DNA from: Ridgeia piscesae
Taxonomy: Eukaryota > Annelida > Polychaeta > Sabellida > Siboglinidae
Length of the DNA: 64,000 nt
Assembly (NCBI GenBank): GCA_025642075.2
Contig: JAODUO010000073.1
Location: forward strand, 268,501-332,500
Direction: 5' to 3'
The notes under the pieces were generated by a model, which was given only the letters and a program-made list of their open reading frames with translations, was not told the DNA's origin and did not search any database. The stretch's first letter is position 1; each line of letters begins with the position of its first letter. A program made the translations under genes and the position numbers. Below, piece after piece: positions 12,625 through 24,734 of this stretch.

Positions 12625-15600
12625 TTCCCTTGCACTAGACTCTTCCTTCCCCTAGCACTAGACTCTTCCTTCCCCTTGCACTAGACTCTTCCTTCCCCTT
12701 GCACTAGACTCTTCCTTCCCCTTGCACTAGACATCTTCCTTCCCCTTGCACTAGATTCTTCCTTCCTCTTGCACTAGATTCTTCCTTCCCCCCGCACTAG
12801 ACATCTTCCTTCCCCTTCCACTAGACATCTTCCTTCCCCTTGCACTAGACATCTTCCTTCTCCTTGCACTAGACATCTTCCTTCCCCTTGCACTAGACTC
12901 TTCCTTCCCCTTGCACTAGACATCTTCCTTCCCCTAACACTAGACATCTTCCTTCCCCTTGCACTAGACTCTTCCTTCCCCTTGCACTAGACTGTTCCTT
13001 CCCCTTGCACTTGACATCTTCCTTCCCCTTGCACTAGACATCTTCCTTCCCCTTGCACTAGATTCTTCCTTCCCCTTGCACTAGACTCTTCCTTCCCCTT
13101 GCACTAGACTCTTCCTTCCCCTTGCACTAGACTCTTCCTTCCCCTTGCACTAGACATCTTCCTTCCCTTTGCACTAGACTCTTCCTTCCCCTTGCACTAG
13201 ACTCTTCCTTCCCCTTGCACTAGACTCTTCCTTCCCCTTGCACTAGACATCTTCATTCCCCTTGCACTTGACATCTTCCTTCCCCTTGCACTAGATTCTT
13301 CCTTCCACTTGCACTAGACATCTTCCTTCCCCTTGCACTAGACTCTTCCTTCCCCTTGCATTAGACATCTTCCTTTCCTTTACACTAGACATCTTCCTTC
13401 CCCTTGCACTAGATTCTTCCTTCCCCTTGCACTAGATTCTTCCTTCCCCTTGCACTTGACATCTTCCTTCCCCTTGCACTAGATTCTTCCTTCCCCCCGC
13501 ACTAGACATCTTCCTTCCCCTTGCACTAGATTCTTCCTTCCCCTTGCACTAGACTCTTCCTTCCCCTTGCACTAGACTCTTCCTTCCCCTTGCACTAGAC
13601 TCTTCCTTCCCCTTGCACTAGACTCTTCCTTCCCCTTGCACTAGATTCTTCCTTCCCCTTACACTTGACATCTTCCTTCCACTTGCATTAGACATCTTCC
13701 TTCCCCTTGCACTAGACATCTTCCTTCCCCTTGCACTAAACATCTTCCTTCCCCTTGAACTAGACATCTTCCTTCCCCTTGCACTAGATTCTTCCTTCCC
13801 CTTGCACTAGATTCTTCCTTCCCCTTGCATTAGACATCTTCCTTCCCCTTGCACTAGACATCTTCCTTCCCCTTGCACTAGACTCTTCCTTCCCCTTGCA
13901 CTAGATTCTTCCTTCCCCTTGCACTTGACATCTTCCTTCCCCTTGCATTAGACATCTTCCTTCCCCTTGCACTAGACATCTTCCTTCCCCTTGCACTAGA
14001 CTCTTCCTTCCCCTTGCACTAGATTCTTCCTTCCCCTTGCACTTGACATCTTCCTTCCCCTTGCATTAGACATCTTCCTTCCCCTTGCACTAGACATCTT
14101 CCTTCCCCTTGCACTAGACTCTTCCTTCCCCTTGCACTAGATTCTTCCTTCCCCTTGCACTTGACATCTTCCTTCCCCTTGCATTAGACATCTTCCTTCC
14201 CCTTGCACTAGACATCTTCCTTCCCCTTGCACTAAACATCTTCCTTCCCCTTGAACTAGACATCTTCCTTCCCCTTGCACTAGATTCTTCCTTCCCCTTG
14301 CACTTGACATCTTCCTTCCACGTGCACTAGACATCTTCCTTCCACTTGCACTAGACATCTTCCTTCCCCTTGCACTAAACATCTTCTTTCCCCTTGAACT
14401 AGACTCTTCCTTCCCCTTGCACTAGATTCTTCCTTCCCCTTGCACTTGACATCTTCCTTCCCCTTGCATTAGACATCTTCCTTCCCCTTGCACTAGACAT
14501 CTTCCTTCCCCTTGCACTAAACATCTTCCTTCCCCTTGAACTAGACATCTTCCTTCCCCTTGCACTAGATTCTTCCTTCCCCTTGCACTTGACATCTTCC
14601 TTCCCTTGCACTAGACATCTTCCTTCCCTTGCACTAGATTCTTCCTTCCCCTTGCACTTGACATCTTCCTTCCACTTGCACTAGACATCTTCCTTCCACT
14701 TGCACTAGACATCTTCCTTCCCCTTGCACTAGACATCTTCCTTCCCCTTGCACTAGACATCTTCCTTCCCCTTGCACTAGATTCTTCCTTCCCCTTGCAC
14801 TAGACATCTTCCTTCCACTTGCACTAGACATCTTCCTTCCCCTTGCACTAGACATCTTCCTTCCCCTTGCACTAGACTCTTCCTTCCCCTTGCACTAGAC
14901 TCTTCCTTCCCCTTGCACTAGACATCTTCCTTCCCCTTGCATTAGACATCTTCCTTCCCCTGGCACTAGACATCTTCCTTTCCCTTGCACTAGATTCTTC
15001 CTTCCCCTTGAACTAGACATCTTCCTTCCCCTTGCACTAGATTCTTCCTTCCCCTTGCACTTGACATCTTCCTTCCACTTGCACTAGACATCTTCCTTCC
15101 ACTTGCACTAGACATCTTCCTTCCCCTTGCACTAAACATCTTCTTTCCCCTTGAACTAGACATCTTCCTTCCCTTTGCACTAGATTCTTCCTTCCCCTTG
15201 CACTTGACATCTTCCTTCCCCTTGCACTAGACATCTTCCTTCCACTTGCACTAGACATCTTCCTTCCCCTTGCACTAGACATCTTCCTTCCCCTTGCACT
15301 AGACTCTTCCTTCCCCTTGCACTAGACATCTTCCTTCCCTTTGCACCAGATTCTTCCTTCCCCTTGCACTTGACATCTTCCTTCCACTTGCACTAGACAT
15401 CTTCCTTCCCCTTGCACTAGACATCTTCCTTCCCCTTGCACTAGACTCTTCCTTCCCCTTGCACTAGACATCTTCCTTCCCCTTGCACTAGATTCTTCCT
15501 TCCCCTTGCACTTGACATCTTCCTTCCCCTTGCACTTAGACATCTTCCTTCCCCTTGCACTAGACATCTTCCTTCCCCTTGCACTAAACATCTTCCTTCC

Positions 15601-16727
15601 CCTTGAACTAGACATCTTCCTTCCCCTTGCACTAGATTCTTCCTTCCCCTTGCACTTGACATCTTCCTTCCACTTGCACTAGACATCTTCCTTCCACTTG
15701 CACTAGACATCTTCCTTCCCCTTGCACTAGACATCTTCCTTCCCCTTGCACTAGACATCTTCCTTCCCCTTGCACTAGACTCTTCCTTCCCCTTGCACTA
15801 GACATCTTCCTTCCCCTTGCATTAGACATCTTCCTTCCCCTGGCACTAGACATCTTCCTTCCCCTTGCACTAGACTCTTCCTTCCCCTTGAACTAGACAT
15901 CTTCCTTCCCCTTGCACTAGATTCTTCCTTCCCCTTGCACTTGACATCTTCCTTCCACTTGCACTAGACATCTTCCTTCCACTTGCACTAGACATCTTCC
16001 TTCCCCTTGCACTAAACATCTTCTTTCCCCTTGAACTAGACATCTTCCTTCCCTTTGCACTAGATTCTTCCTTCCCCTTGCACTTGACATCTTCCTTCCA
16101 CTTGCACTAGACATCTTCCTTCCACTTGCACTAGACATCTTCCTTCCCCTTGCACTAAACATCTTCTTTCCCCTTGAACTAGACATCTTCCTTCCCTTTG
16201 CACCAGATTCTTCCTTCCCCTTGCACTAGACATCTTCCTTCCACTTGCACTAGACATCTTCCTTCCCCTTGCACTAGACATCTTCCTTCCCCTTGCACTA
16301 GACTCTTCCTTCCCCTTGAACTAGACATCTTCCTTCCCTTTGCACCAGATTCTTCCTTCCCCTTGCACTTGACATCTTCCTTCCACTTGCACTAGACATC
16401 TTCCTTCCACTTGCACTAGACATCTTCCTTCCCCTTGCACTAGACATCTTCCTTCCCCTTGCACTAGACTCTTCCTTCCCCTTGCACTAGACATCTTCCT
16501 TCCCCTTGCACTAGACATCTTCCTTCCCCTTGCACTTGACATCTTCCTTCCCCTTGCACTAGACATCTTCCTTCCCCTTGCACTAGACATCTTCCTTCCC
16601 CTTGCATTAGACATCTTCCTTCCCCTTGCACTAGATTCTTCCTTCCCTTGCACTAGACATCTTCCTTCCCCTTGCACTAGATTCTTCCTTCCCCTTGCAC
16701 TATACTCTTCCTTCCCCTTGCACCATA
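12625..16727. repeat. 4.1-kb minisatellite, 23/24-bp unit (CTTCCTTCCCCTTGCACTAG)
   Basis: The unit is CTTCCTTCCCCTTGCACTAG plus ACAT, ACT or ATT, giving 23 or 24 bp, in about 175 copies. Longer blocks of several units recur, for example around 14280-14400, 15050-15150 and 15940-16060, which points to higher-order duplication. The strand is strongly pyrimidine-rich. In the AKT sense the transcript would carry GGGGAAGGAAGA repeats. Minus-strand Ser-Ala-Arg-Gly-Arg-Lys frames are periodicity artefacts. Confidence 0.95.
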
Positions 16728-16848
16728 GCTGTATGCAGAGACCCATCCACCCGTCACAGTTTGATAGTATGTTCTAGTAAGGACGGGGGATTGACAAGGG
16801 ACTCGTGAAGGGGGTTCATGAAGGTGGTAGTGTCCAATGTTCACTCAC

Positions 16849-19800
16849 CTCTCACTGTGAAGTTGTTGAGGGGGTCGCTCAGACCATGTTCGGGCTTGGC
16901 TTTGAAGCCAAGGAAGGAGCCGTTGTCACATAATACAAAGTAGCGGGGGCGCCACGTCTTGATATGTTCACCTGTAGAACACAGAGAACACTGTGACAGT
17001 CTCTGTGTCTGTCTCACACACGCCTGCACTAACAGTCTCTGTGCCTCTGTCTCACCCACGCATGCCCTAACAGTCTCTGTGCCTCTGTCTCACTCATGCC
17101 TGCCCTAACAGTCTCTGTGCCGCTGTCTCACCCAAGCATGCCCTAACAGTCTCAGTGCCTCTGTCTCACCCACGCCTTCCCTAACAGTCTCAGTGCCTCT
17201 GTCTCACCCATGCCAGCCCTAACAGTCTCTGTGCCTCTGTCTCACCCACGCCTTCCCTAACAGTCTCAGTGCCTCTGTCTCACCCACGCCTTCCCTAACA
17301 GTCTCAGTGCCTCTGTCTCACCCATGCCTTCCCTAACAGTCTCAGTGCCTCTGTCTCACCCACGCCTTCCCTAACAGTCTCTGTGCCTCTGTCTCACCCA
17401 TGCCTTCCCTAACAGTCTCTGTGCCTCTGTCTCACCCATGCCTGCCCTAACAGTCTCAGTGTCTCTGTCTCACCCATGCCTTCCCTAAAAGTCTCAGTGC
17501 CTCTGTCTCACCCATGCCTTCCCTAAAAGTCTCAGTGCCTCTGTCTCACCCACGCCTTCCTTAACAGTCTCTGTGCCTTTGTCTCACCCACGCCTTCCTT
17601 AACAGTCTCTGTGCCTCTGTCTCACCCACGCCTTCCCTAAAAGTCTCAGTGCCTCTGTCTCACCCATGCCTTCCCTAAAAGTCTCAGTGCCTCTGTCTCA
17701 CCCACGCCTTCCTTAACAGTCTCTGTGCCTCTGTCTCACCCATGCCTTCCCTAAAAGTCTCAGTGCCTCTGTCTCACCCATGCCTTCCCTAAAAGTCTCA
17801 GTGCCTCTGTCTCACCCACGCCTTCCTTAACAGTCTCTGTGCCTCTGTCTCACCCACGCCTTCCCTAACAGCCTCAGTGCCTCTGTCTCACCCACGCCTT
17901 CCCTAACAGTCTCTGTGCCTCTGTCTCACCCATGCCTGCCCTAACAGTCCCAGTGCCTCTGTCTCACCCATGCCTGCCCTAACAGTCTCTGTGCCTCTGT
18001 CTCACCCACGCCTTCCCTAACAGTCTCAGTGCCTCTGTCTCACCCACGCCTTCCCTAACAGTCTCAGTGCCTCTGTCTCACCCACGCCTTCCCTAACAGT
18101 CTCAGTGCCTCTGTCTCACCCACGCCTTCCCTAACAGTCTCAGTGCCTCTGTCTCACCCACGCCTTCCCTAACAGTCTCAGTGCCTCTGTCTCACCCACG
18201 CCTTCCCTAACAGTCTCAGTGCCTCTGTCTCACCCACGCCTTCCCTAACAGTCTCAGTGCCTCTGTCTCACCCACGCCTTCCCTAACAGTCTCAGTGCCT
18301 CTGTCTCACCCACGCCTTCCCTAACAGTCTCAGTGCCTCTGTCTCACCCACGCCTTCCCTAACAGTCTCAGTGCCTCTGTCTCACCCACGCCTTCCCTAA
18401 CAGTCTCAGTGCCTCTGTCTCACCCACGCCTGCCCCAAAAGTCTGCTAACTTGACTTGTACATTTAACTGCAGTGATGCGACTCGCTGATGTCCCTTAAA
18501 TATGATCAACAGAAACAAATTAACAAAACAAACTATATAGCAAATGTTACCAGCTTTTACTGTCTGTCCAGAAAAAAATGGTTTGCATATAATACTGATG
18601 GTACATGTTTTCTTCAGTCAAATTTTTATAAAATAATTTGACTGATTGCTATCAACTACAGTTAACCTTCAGTACAAGTAAAACAACAGGTTTGTTAGGT
18701 TCGTTTCTACATCTATGCAGTTAGCCATCTGTTTACATTTTTACATGAAACAAAATTATTTATGATTTAATAATTTTAACGTACTATGCCAATAAATGGC
18801 AGGGCTTTTCTGGCAAATGACCCAGCCAAGCTGTTATTATTTACTTAAGGTGTGTTTACAGGCATGCACGTGTACATGCATGCTTGTGTACATGCATGCC
18901 TGATGTGGGTTGTGTGTGTTGCATCGCCAGAGGACATTTGATCATTTCATCCTGTCAATACATTTTTATCCCACTTCCCTGAAACGGGATGAGAAAAACA
19001 CAGGGAGAGACGGTCCTACTGGGACCCTGGGTGCTACTGTTACTTTGCACTTCACAGACGTGGCACTCTGAGACCTAGCCACTGACAGGCTGTCAGACAC
19101 AGACAAAAACATAATGAAATCATAACAAATCATTTAGAAAAAAAACCATACCAATAGCGTAGGAAATGACTCATACATTCAGCGAAAGAACACTACACTG
19201 AACAACCATTAAACACATCAAAAAGAAGAACTTTGCGGCTGACTGCGTACAATTAAGCCAATTTGGACAGACGGTCGGAACTGCACTTCAAACAACGCAA
19301 ACATGTCAGGACTCTGAATAATAACAATGCACATCGCATGCACATGTGCTCCATTAACTGGTACAAGTTGCCGATGTGTTTACAACTACACAAGAACCGA
19401 GTAAGGGTTCACAGGCCCAGTTTACTGACCTTGGTAAACCAGTTTGAACAAAACATCTCAATTCTGAACTCTGGAAAATATAGGTACATGTTGTCTGTAT
19501 TGTTTGTGTAAGGTAATTTCAGTGAAATCTTATGTTGATGCTCTGCCTACAATGACTGACAACAACATAGTCAAATGGTAGAGTGGACGTAGTAAGTTCA
19601 CAACAGTTGACCACTATTTGGGTTACAAAATGTGGAAACTAATGCACGTGTGTAACTGCACTTGTGTGTATGTAAATGTGTGTATGTAATATGTCCTACC
19701 TATTATGCATAGTCTTGTATAACATGGGTTAATTCTACAAAAGCAACTTCTGAATAAGTCATTATGGGTCATATCACATCAACAGAAAATCCGCACTTAT

Positions 19801-20480
19801 TGACATACAGCTGTACTGGGTAATGCAGGAACAGAGTTAATTGGCTTGTAAACATATTAGAAAAAATAACTACCCGGTGACCGCCAGTGACTGAGTTGAC
19901 AGGTAGAAGTAGAAACAGATCAGTTGACTTCAGTCTGAGAAGACAGTTTCAGCTAGTACAACCAAGTTAAAATTACTGTTTACTTAATTACAATCACCCA
20001 TGAGTACTCTCAGACAAAAGGTGTTTCTGCATACAGCGTACACAAACACAGTGAATCATTTCACCTGACCTTTGACATCTGACCTGACCTTTGACTGTCA
20101 CATGGCTGCTGTGTTCAAAGCATGGTATTCTTCAATTTTTTTAGTTTCCAGCCAGTAATGTTAAGCAGTTTTATACTACAAATTATAGCAGTTGAGATAT
20201 TTAACTTAAAGTTAATAATAATAGTACAGTTTTTATATAGCGTTAATTCCCACATGGTGGATCAATGCGCTGCATAAGAAATATACTAAATGTATATTAA
20301 TAAATAGAAATGTAAATTCAATAAATTAATAAAAATTTTTGGTTTTAAGATGCACTAGTAAACCTTTGTATGTAAATTTTATAAATAAATTTAAAATAAA
20401 TTAAACACTGCTTTTTAAGATGCATCTAGTACTAGAACTTGGTATGTAAATTATATAAATTAATATAAAATTAAAACCTT

Positions 20481-20526
<46 letters not shown>

Positions 20527-22761
20527 AAACATACTACCGCCAGCACATCTCATGTTAGAAGCAACATAGACTTCTGTCTACTGGGAGTATGTCCAAGTTG
20601 ATGCCTATATTCAATATGAGGTTACTCAGAAGACTACTACAATGGAGTGATTTCACTTTGTCTCTGAGAGTCTTTGTCTAGTGCATTTTTGTTCTCACAC
20701 CTCATCTACACCCTCTCTAAGTATCACTAGCCACATGGCATCAGCTGTGTTGCTTAATGCTCATGAGAAGGCATGCATATCCGCACTTGGCAGCTCTAGG
20801 TGACAGACAGCACAAGGTGACAGGGTGATCAAATCACTTGGGTTAGAATAAACATATCCCACCAAATTCCCACACGTTGTGATTAATTGAAAATGTTAAA
20901 AAATACACTCTACTTGTAAACAGGAGTTTTTCTTATTCTTGTTGGGAAACTGGCTGAATCACCCAGATATACACAAACTACCAGTGCATTGTACAGTATT
21001 AGTGAAATTATTCACAAATTTCACATACTGAGCATGTTTTTTCAACTTCTGTACTGTTGATGTTAACAAAGGTTGGGTACGACTTCAAACTGAGAGCGAG
21101 ACACAAACAATACAGACTCATGCAGTGTTTTGTCTGCTTTCTTCCATCTCAAGGATTCAGAAGGAACACGACACCTCATAATTAGTTTCCTACCACCCAG
21201 TGTTCACCCATTTGTTTTCATCACACGAAGCAAGTTGACAAGTGCACTTAGCCACTGAGGGAGGGAGGGAGGGAGCAGACTCGTGGGGTGGGAACTAAGG
21301 AGGATGTCAGGAGCTTCAGGGAGCTGGGGAAGCCTTGCTGCTGTTGTAGCAGCCTGCAGCCACAGCTGGGAGGATGGATGGCCAACGCCTGTCTCAGCCA
21401 AGGTTCAGTTACCACACTCATTATCATGCATGAACACAACCATTACTGGGCCCAACTCACAGGTGTTGGACATTAGCACCTAAGTACACAGTGTCAGTTA
21501 CAATCATGTGGTGACAATTAATACACACATACATACATACGTGCGTGCATGCGTGTGTGCGTGTGTGTCTGTATGTCTGTCTGTACATCTGTATGTCATC
21601 CATGTTCATTTATGTTTGCAATACAGAGAACCAGCTTTCTGAGCCAACAGTGTTCTATGGTGTTAGAATGTTTACATGATTCATCAAATAATTGAAAGAC
21701 CAGTCCAATTCTCGATTTGTAATATTTCTGACATAAATTAGACTATTTCAGTATTATTTCTGACATTAATTAGACAATTAATTAATAATTAGACATTAAT
21801 TAGACATTAATTAGACTACTGCAGTAATTCTTACTTGAATATAATTTAATTATTGTAGCAATAACAAATAAGAGAATTGCAGCATTTTCAACCCTCTGCT
21901 TTTCTTACAAGGAGCAAATAATTAAACAATTAAAATTGAAGTTGCAACGATTATTGTAATTGTAAGTTATCATATCGATAAATTGCTACACCCACCAAGA
22001 TATATTTATACAGTGTAATTTGCCTTTCTTGCAAAGTAAATAGGTCTTGTTTTTAGTTCAATGTAGAGTGTGTCAGCCATAAAATTTATGAAGATAGAGC
22101 CCCAAGTTTGTCAAAACATGCATTCATGTTACATTAGTTATAGCGCAATGAGATCAATGCATCTCTACGAGAAACTGACCACTGATGATTGAATTTAATC
22201 AAATTAATTCCAGCACGTAAAACTGAGCATAACAAAAACAGTAATATTGACATGGCTGCAACCAGTAACCACTTGTAGTTGTACATAACACGGACATAAT
22301 AGAACATTTACATAATACATGAAATTATAATAGACTGCATCCATTTTGTAATGTCAGGAGAGAAGTTGTTTTCATATTAAATACAAATAAAACATCACGT
22401 TAATAAATGTTTTGTCATCGAAAGGCTGATTAAGGGTGCAAGAAAAGTACTGTATAAATATGGTGCTATATAAATTAATAAACATTTACATTTACGAAAT
22501 AATACCTGTTGTAATACAGACGTATGATACACACATGTGAGGGAAGTGGTGCACCAGAAGACCCAGGTGTGGCCAGGTGGGACTGCTGCAAGGAACCACT
22601 GTCTAGCACAAGAAGCACCCAGGACGTGCAAGGTGGGCCAGTGGGGGCTGACACCAGGCAGCAGGGCCCGGGCCCCAGGGTTGGCAGGTGGCCTACATAC
22701 CTCGCTTGAGGAGCCAGCCTTCTTTTACAATGTTGGTCGACTCATCAGAAGCAGCACTCAT
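16849..22761 (-). CDS. AKT: AKT (protein kinase B), first two coding exons, partial
   Basis: AKT is a serine/threonine kinase recruited to the plasma membrane by phosphoinositides through its N-terminal PH domain. Coding exon 1 is 22761-22701 (start ATG at 22761, ending CGA-G before GTATGT). Exon 2 is 16971-16849 (after CTACAG, before GTGAGT). The splice joins in phase 1 and exon 2 also ends in phase 1. The joined product begins [20 protein letters not shown] and continues [14 protein letters not shown]. It keeps the residues equivalent to human AKT1 Lys14, Glu17, Arg23 and Arg25 (here Lys19, Glu22, Arg28, Arg30) and ends near PLNNFTVR. Both intron positions agree with the vertebrate AKT pattern as I recall it. 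The rest of the PH domain, the kinase domain and the hydrophobic motif lie beyond the left edge. Intron 1 is about 5.7 kb. Exon 1 carries 33 nt of 5' UTR after an acceptor at 22795. Confidence 0.93.
16990..18437. repeat. 1.4-kb minisatellite, 38-bp unit, beside the AKT exon 2 acceptor
   Basis: The words CAGTCTCAGTGCCTCTGTCT and CACCCACGCCTTCCCTAA recur about 38 times at 38-bp spacing. The array begins within about 20-40 bp of the AKT exon 2 acceptor (16972), in intron 1. In the AKT sense each unit carries GGGTGAGAC, which resembles a 5' splice site. The right end is the most homogeneous part. Confidence 0.93.
18438..20480. other. AKT intron 1, unique A+T-rich sequence
   Basis: No exon or RNA gene was recognised. 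Short alternating GCATGCA/GTACATGCA stretches occur near 18860-18900. Around 20222-20275 a TTTTTATATAGCG...CAATGCGCT stretch resembles the 3' end of a tRNA-derived SINE and may be a short SINE relic. Confidence 0.45.
20484..20522. repeat. (AT)n microsatellite
   Basis: About 38 bp of alternating A and T in AKT intron 1. Confidence 0.95.
20523..22700. other. AKT intron 1, remainder
   Basis: No exon was recognised. The short overlapping frames on both strands near 21204-21483 are incidental. A small TTAATTAGAC-type repetition lies near 21730-21820. Confidence 0.45.
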
Positions 22762-22919
22762 CGCGCTGGTCTTGTCTCGTCTTGTCTCGTCAGCCTGCAA
22801 CCAACACACACAGTCTGTCAGCACCACCACAGCGAGACTCGGTCAACCGGAGCTGAGCTTCATCAAACCACTCAAACTTCAAAGACATAAATAGAACTAA
22901 GACTGGAGTAGACACAGGG

Positions 22920-24200
22920 TCAACACACTAGAGCATATTCAGAAGTCAACTCACTGGAGCAGACGCAGAGTCAACTCACTGGAGCAGACACAGAGTCACC
23001 TCACTGGAGCAGACACAGAGTCAACTCACTGGAGCAGACGTAGAGTCAACTCACTGGAGCAGAGACAGAGTCAACTCACTGGAGCAGACACAGAGTCAAC
23101 TCACTGGAGCAGACACAGAGTCAACACACTGGAGCAGAGACAGTCAATTCACTGGAGCAGACGCAGAGTCAACTCACTGGAGCAGACGCAGAGTCAACTC
23201 ACTGGAGCAGAGACAGAGTCAACTCACTGGAGCAGAGACATAGTCAACTCACTGGAGCAGAGACAGAGTCAACTCACTGGAGCAGAGACATAGTCAACTC
23301 ACTGGAGCAGACGCAGAGTCAACTCACTGGAGCAGAGACAGAGTCAACTCACTGGAGCAGAGACAGAGTCAACTCACTGGAGCAGAGACATAGTCAACTC
23401 ACTGGAGCAGACGCAGAGTCAACTCACTGGAGCAGACGCAGAGTCAACACACTGGAGCAGATACAGAGTAAATTCACTGGAGCAGAGACAGAGTCAACTC
23501 CCTGGAGCAGACGCAGAGTCAACTCACTGGAGCAGATGCAGAGACAACACACTGGAGCAGAGACAGTCAATTCACTGGAGCAGATGCAGAGTCAACACAC
23601 TGGAGCAGAGACAGAGTCAACTCACTGGAGCAGAGACAGAGTCAACTCACTGGAGCAGAGACAGAGTCAATTCACTGGAGCAGAGACAGAGTCAACTCCC
23701 TGGAGCAGACGCAGAGTCAACTCACTGGAGCAGAGACAGTCAATTCACTGGAGCAGACGCAGAGTCAACACACTGGAGCAGAGACAGAGTGAACTCACTG
23801 GAGCAGATGCAGAGTCAACTCACTGGAGCAGACGCAGAGTCAACACACTGGAGCAGAGACAGAGTGAACTCACTGGAGCAGACGCAGAGTCAACTCACTG
23901 GAGCAGACGCAGAGTCAACACACTGGAGCAGATACAGAGTCAATTCACTGGAGCAGAGACAGAGTCAACTCACTAGGGCAGACGCAGAGTCAACTCACTG
24001 GAGCAGAGACAGAGTCAACTCCTTGGAGCAGACACAGAGTCAACTCACTGGAGCAGAGACAAAGTCAACACACTAGATCATATTCAGAAGTCAACTCACT
24101 GGAGCAGAGACAGAGTCATCTCAATGGAGCAGAGACAGAGTCAATATACTAGAGCAGACACAGAGTCAGATCAGCTCACTGTAACAGTGACAGAGCCAAC
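22920..24200. repeat. 1.3-kb minisatellite, 25-bp unit (CACTGGAGCAGAGACAGAGT)
   Basis: CACTGGAGCAGAGACAGAGT plus CAACT recurs about 50 times at 25 bp, with a shorter 23-bp variant (GACAGTCAATTC). Variants alternate GACGCAGAG, GACACAGAG and GATGCAGAG. It lies in the putative 5' UTR intron of AKT. The plus-strand frame at 23536-23976 comes from periodicity. Degenerate units continue to about 24720. Confidence 0.93.
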
Positions 24201-24734
24201 TCACTGGAGAAGAGAAACAGTAAACTGTTACATGCAATCTGCATTGCCAATAACATGGCTATTCAATGCACAGTATGTACACCAGATTGGTTTTAGCTGT
24301 ACGAGGAGAAGTGCAAATTTATCCATAAGGTGGCACCTCATTTTCCACGAAAAATGTGGTATTTTAGAACCAACTAGAGCAGACACACAGAATTAACACA
24401 CTGAACTAGAGACAGAGTTAACACACTGAAGTAGAGACAGAGTTAACACACTGAAGTAGAGACAGAGTTAACTCAGCCGTGTGTTCAGTAGATGCAGAGT
24501 CAAGTCAGTCAACACACTGGAGCACAGAGTACACATAATGGAGCAGAGCGGAGCTCACTGGAGTAGAGACAGAACCAACACACTGGAGTAAACAAAGAGT
24601 CAATATACTGGGGTCTGGGGTAGACGCAGAGTCAAGTCATTCAACACAGTAGAGCAGAGACTGCATTAACACACTGTATTATAGTCATTTATAGGCAGAG
24701 AAACACACTGGAATAGTCATAGTCACCTGGAGCA

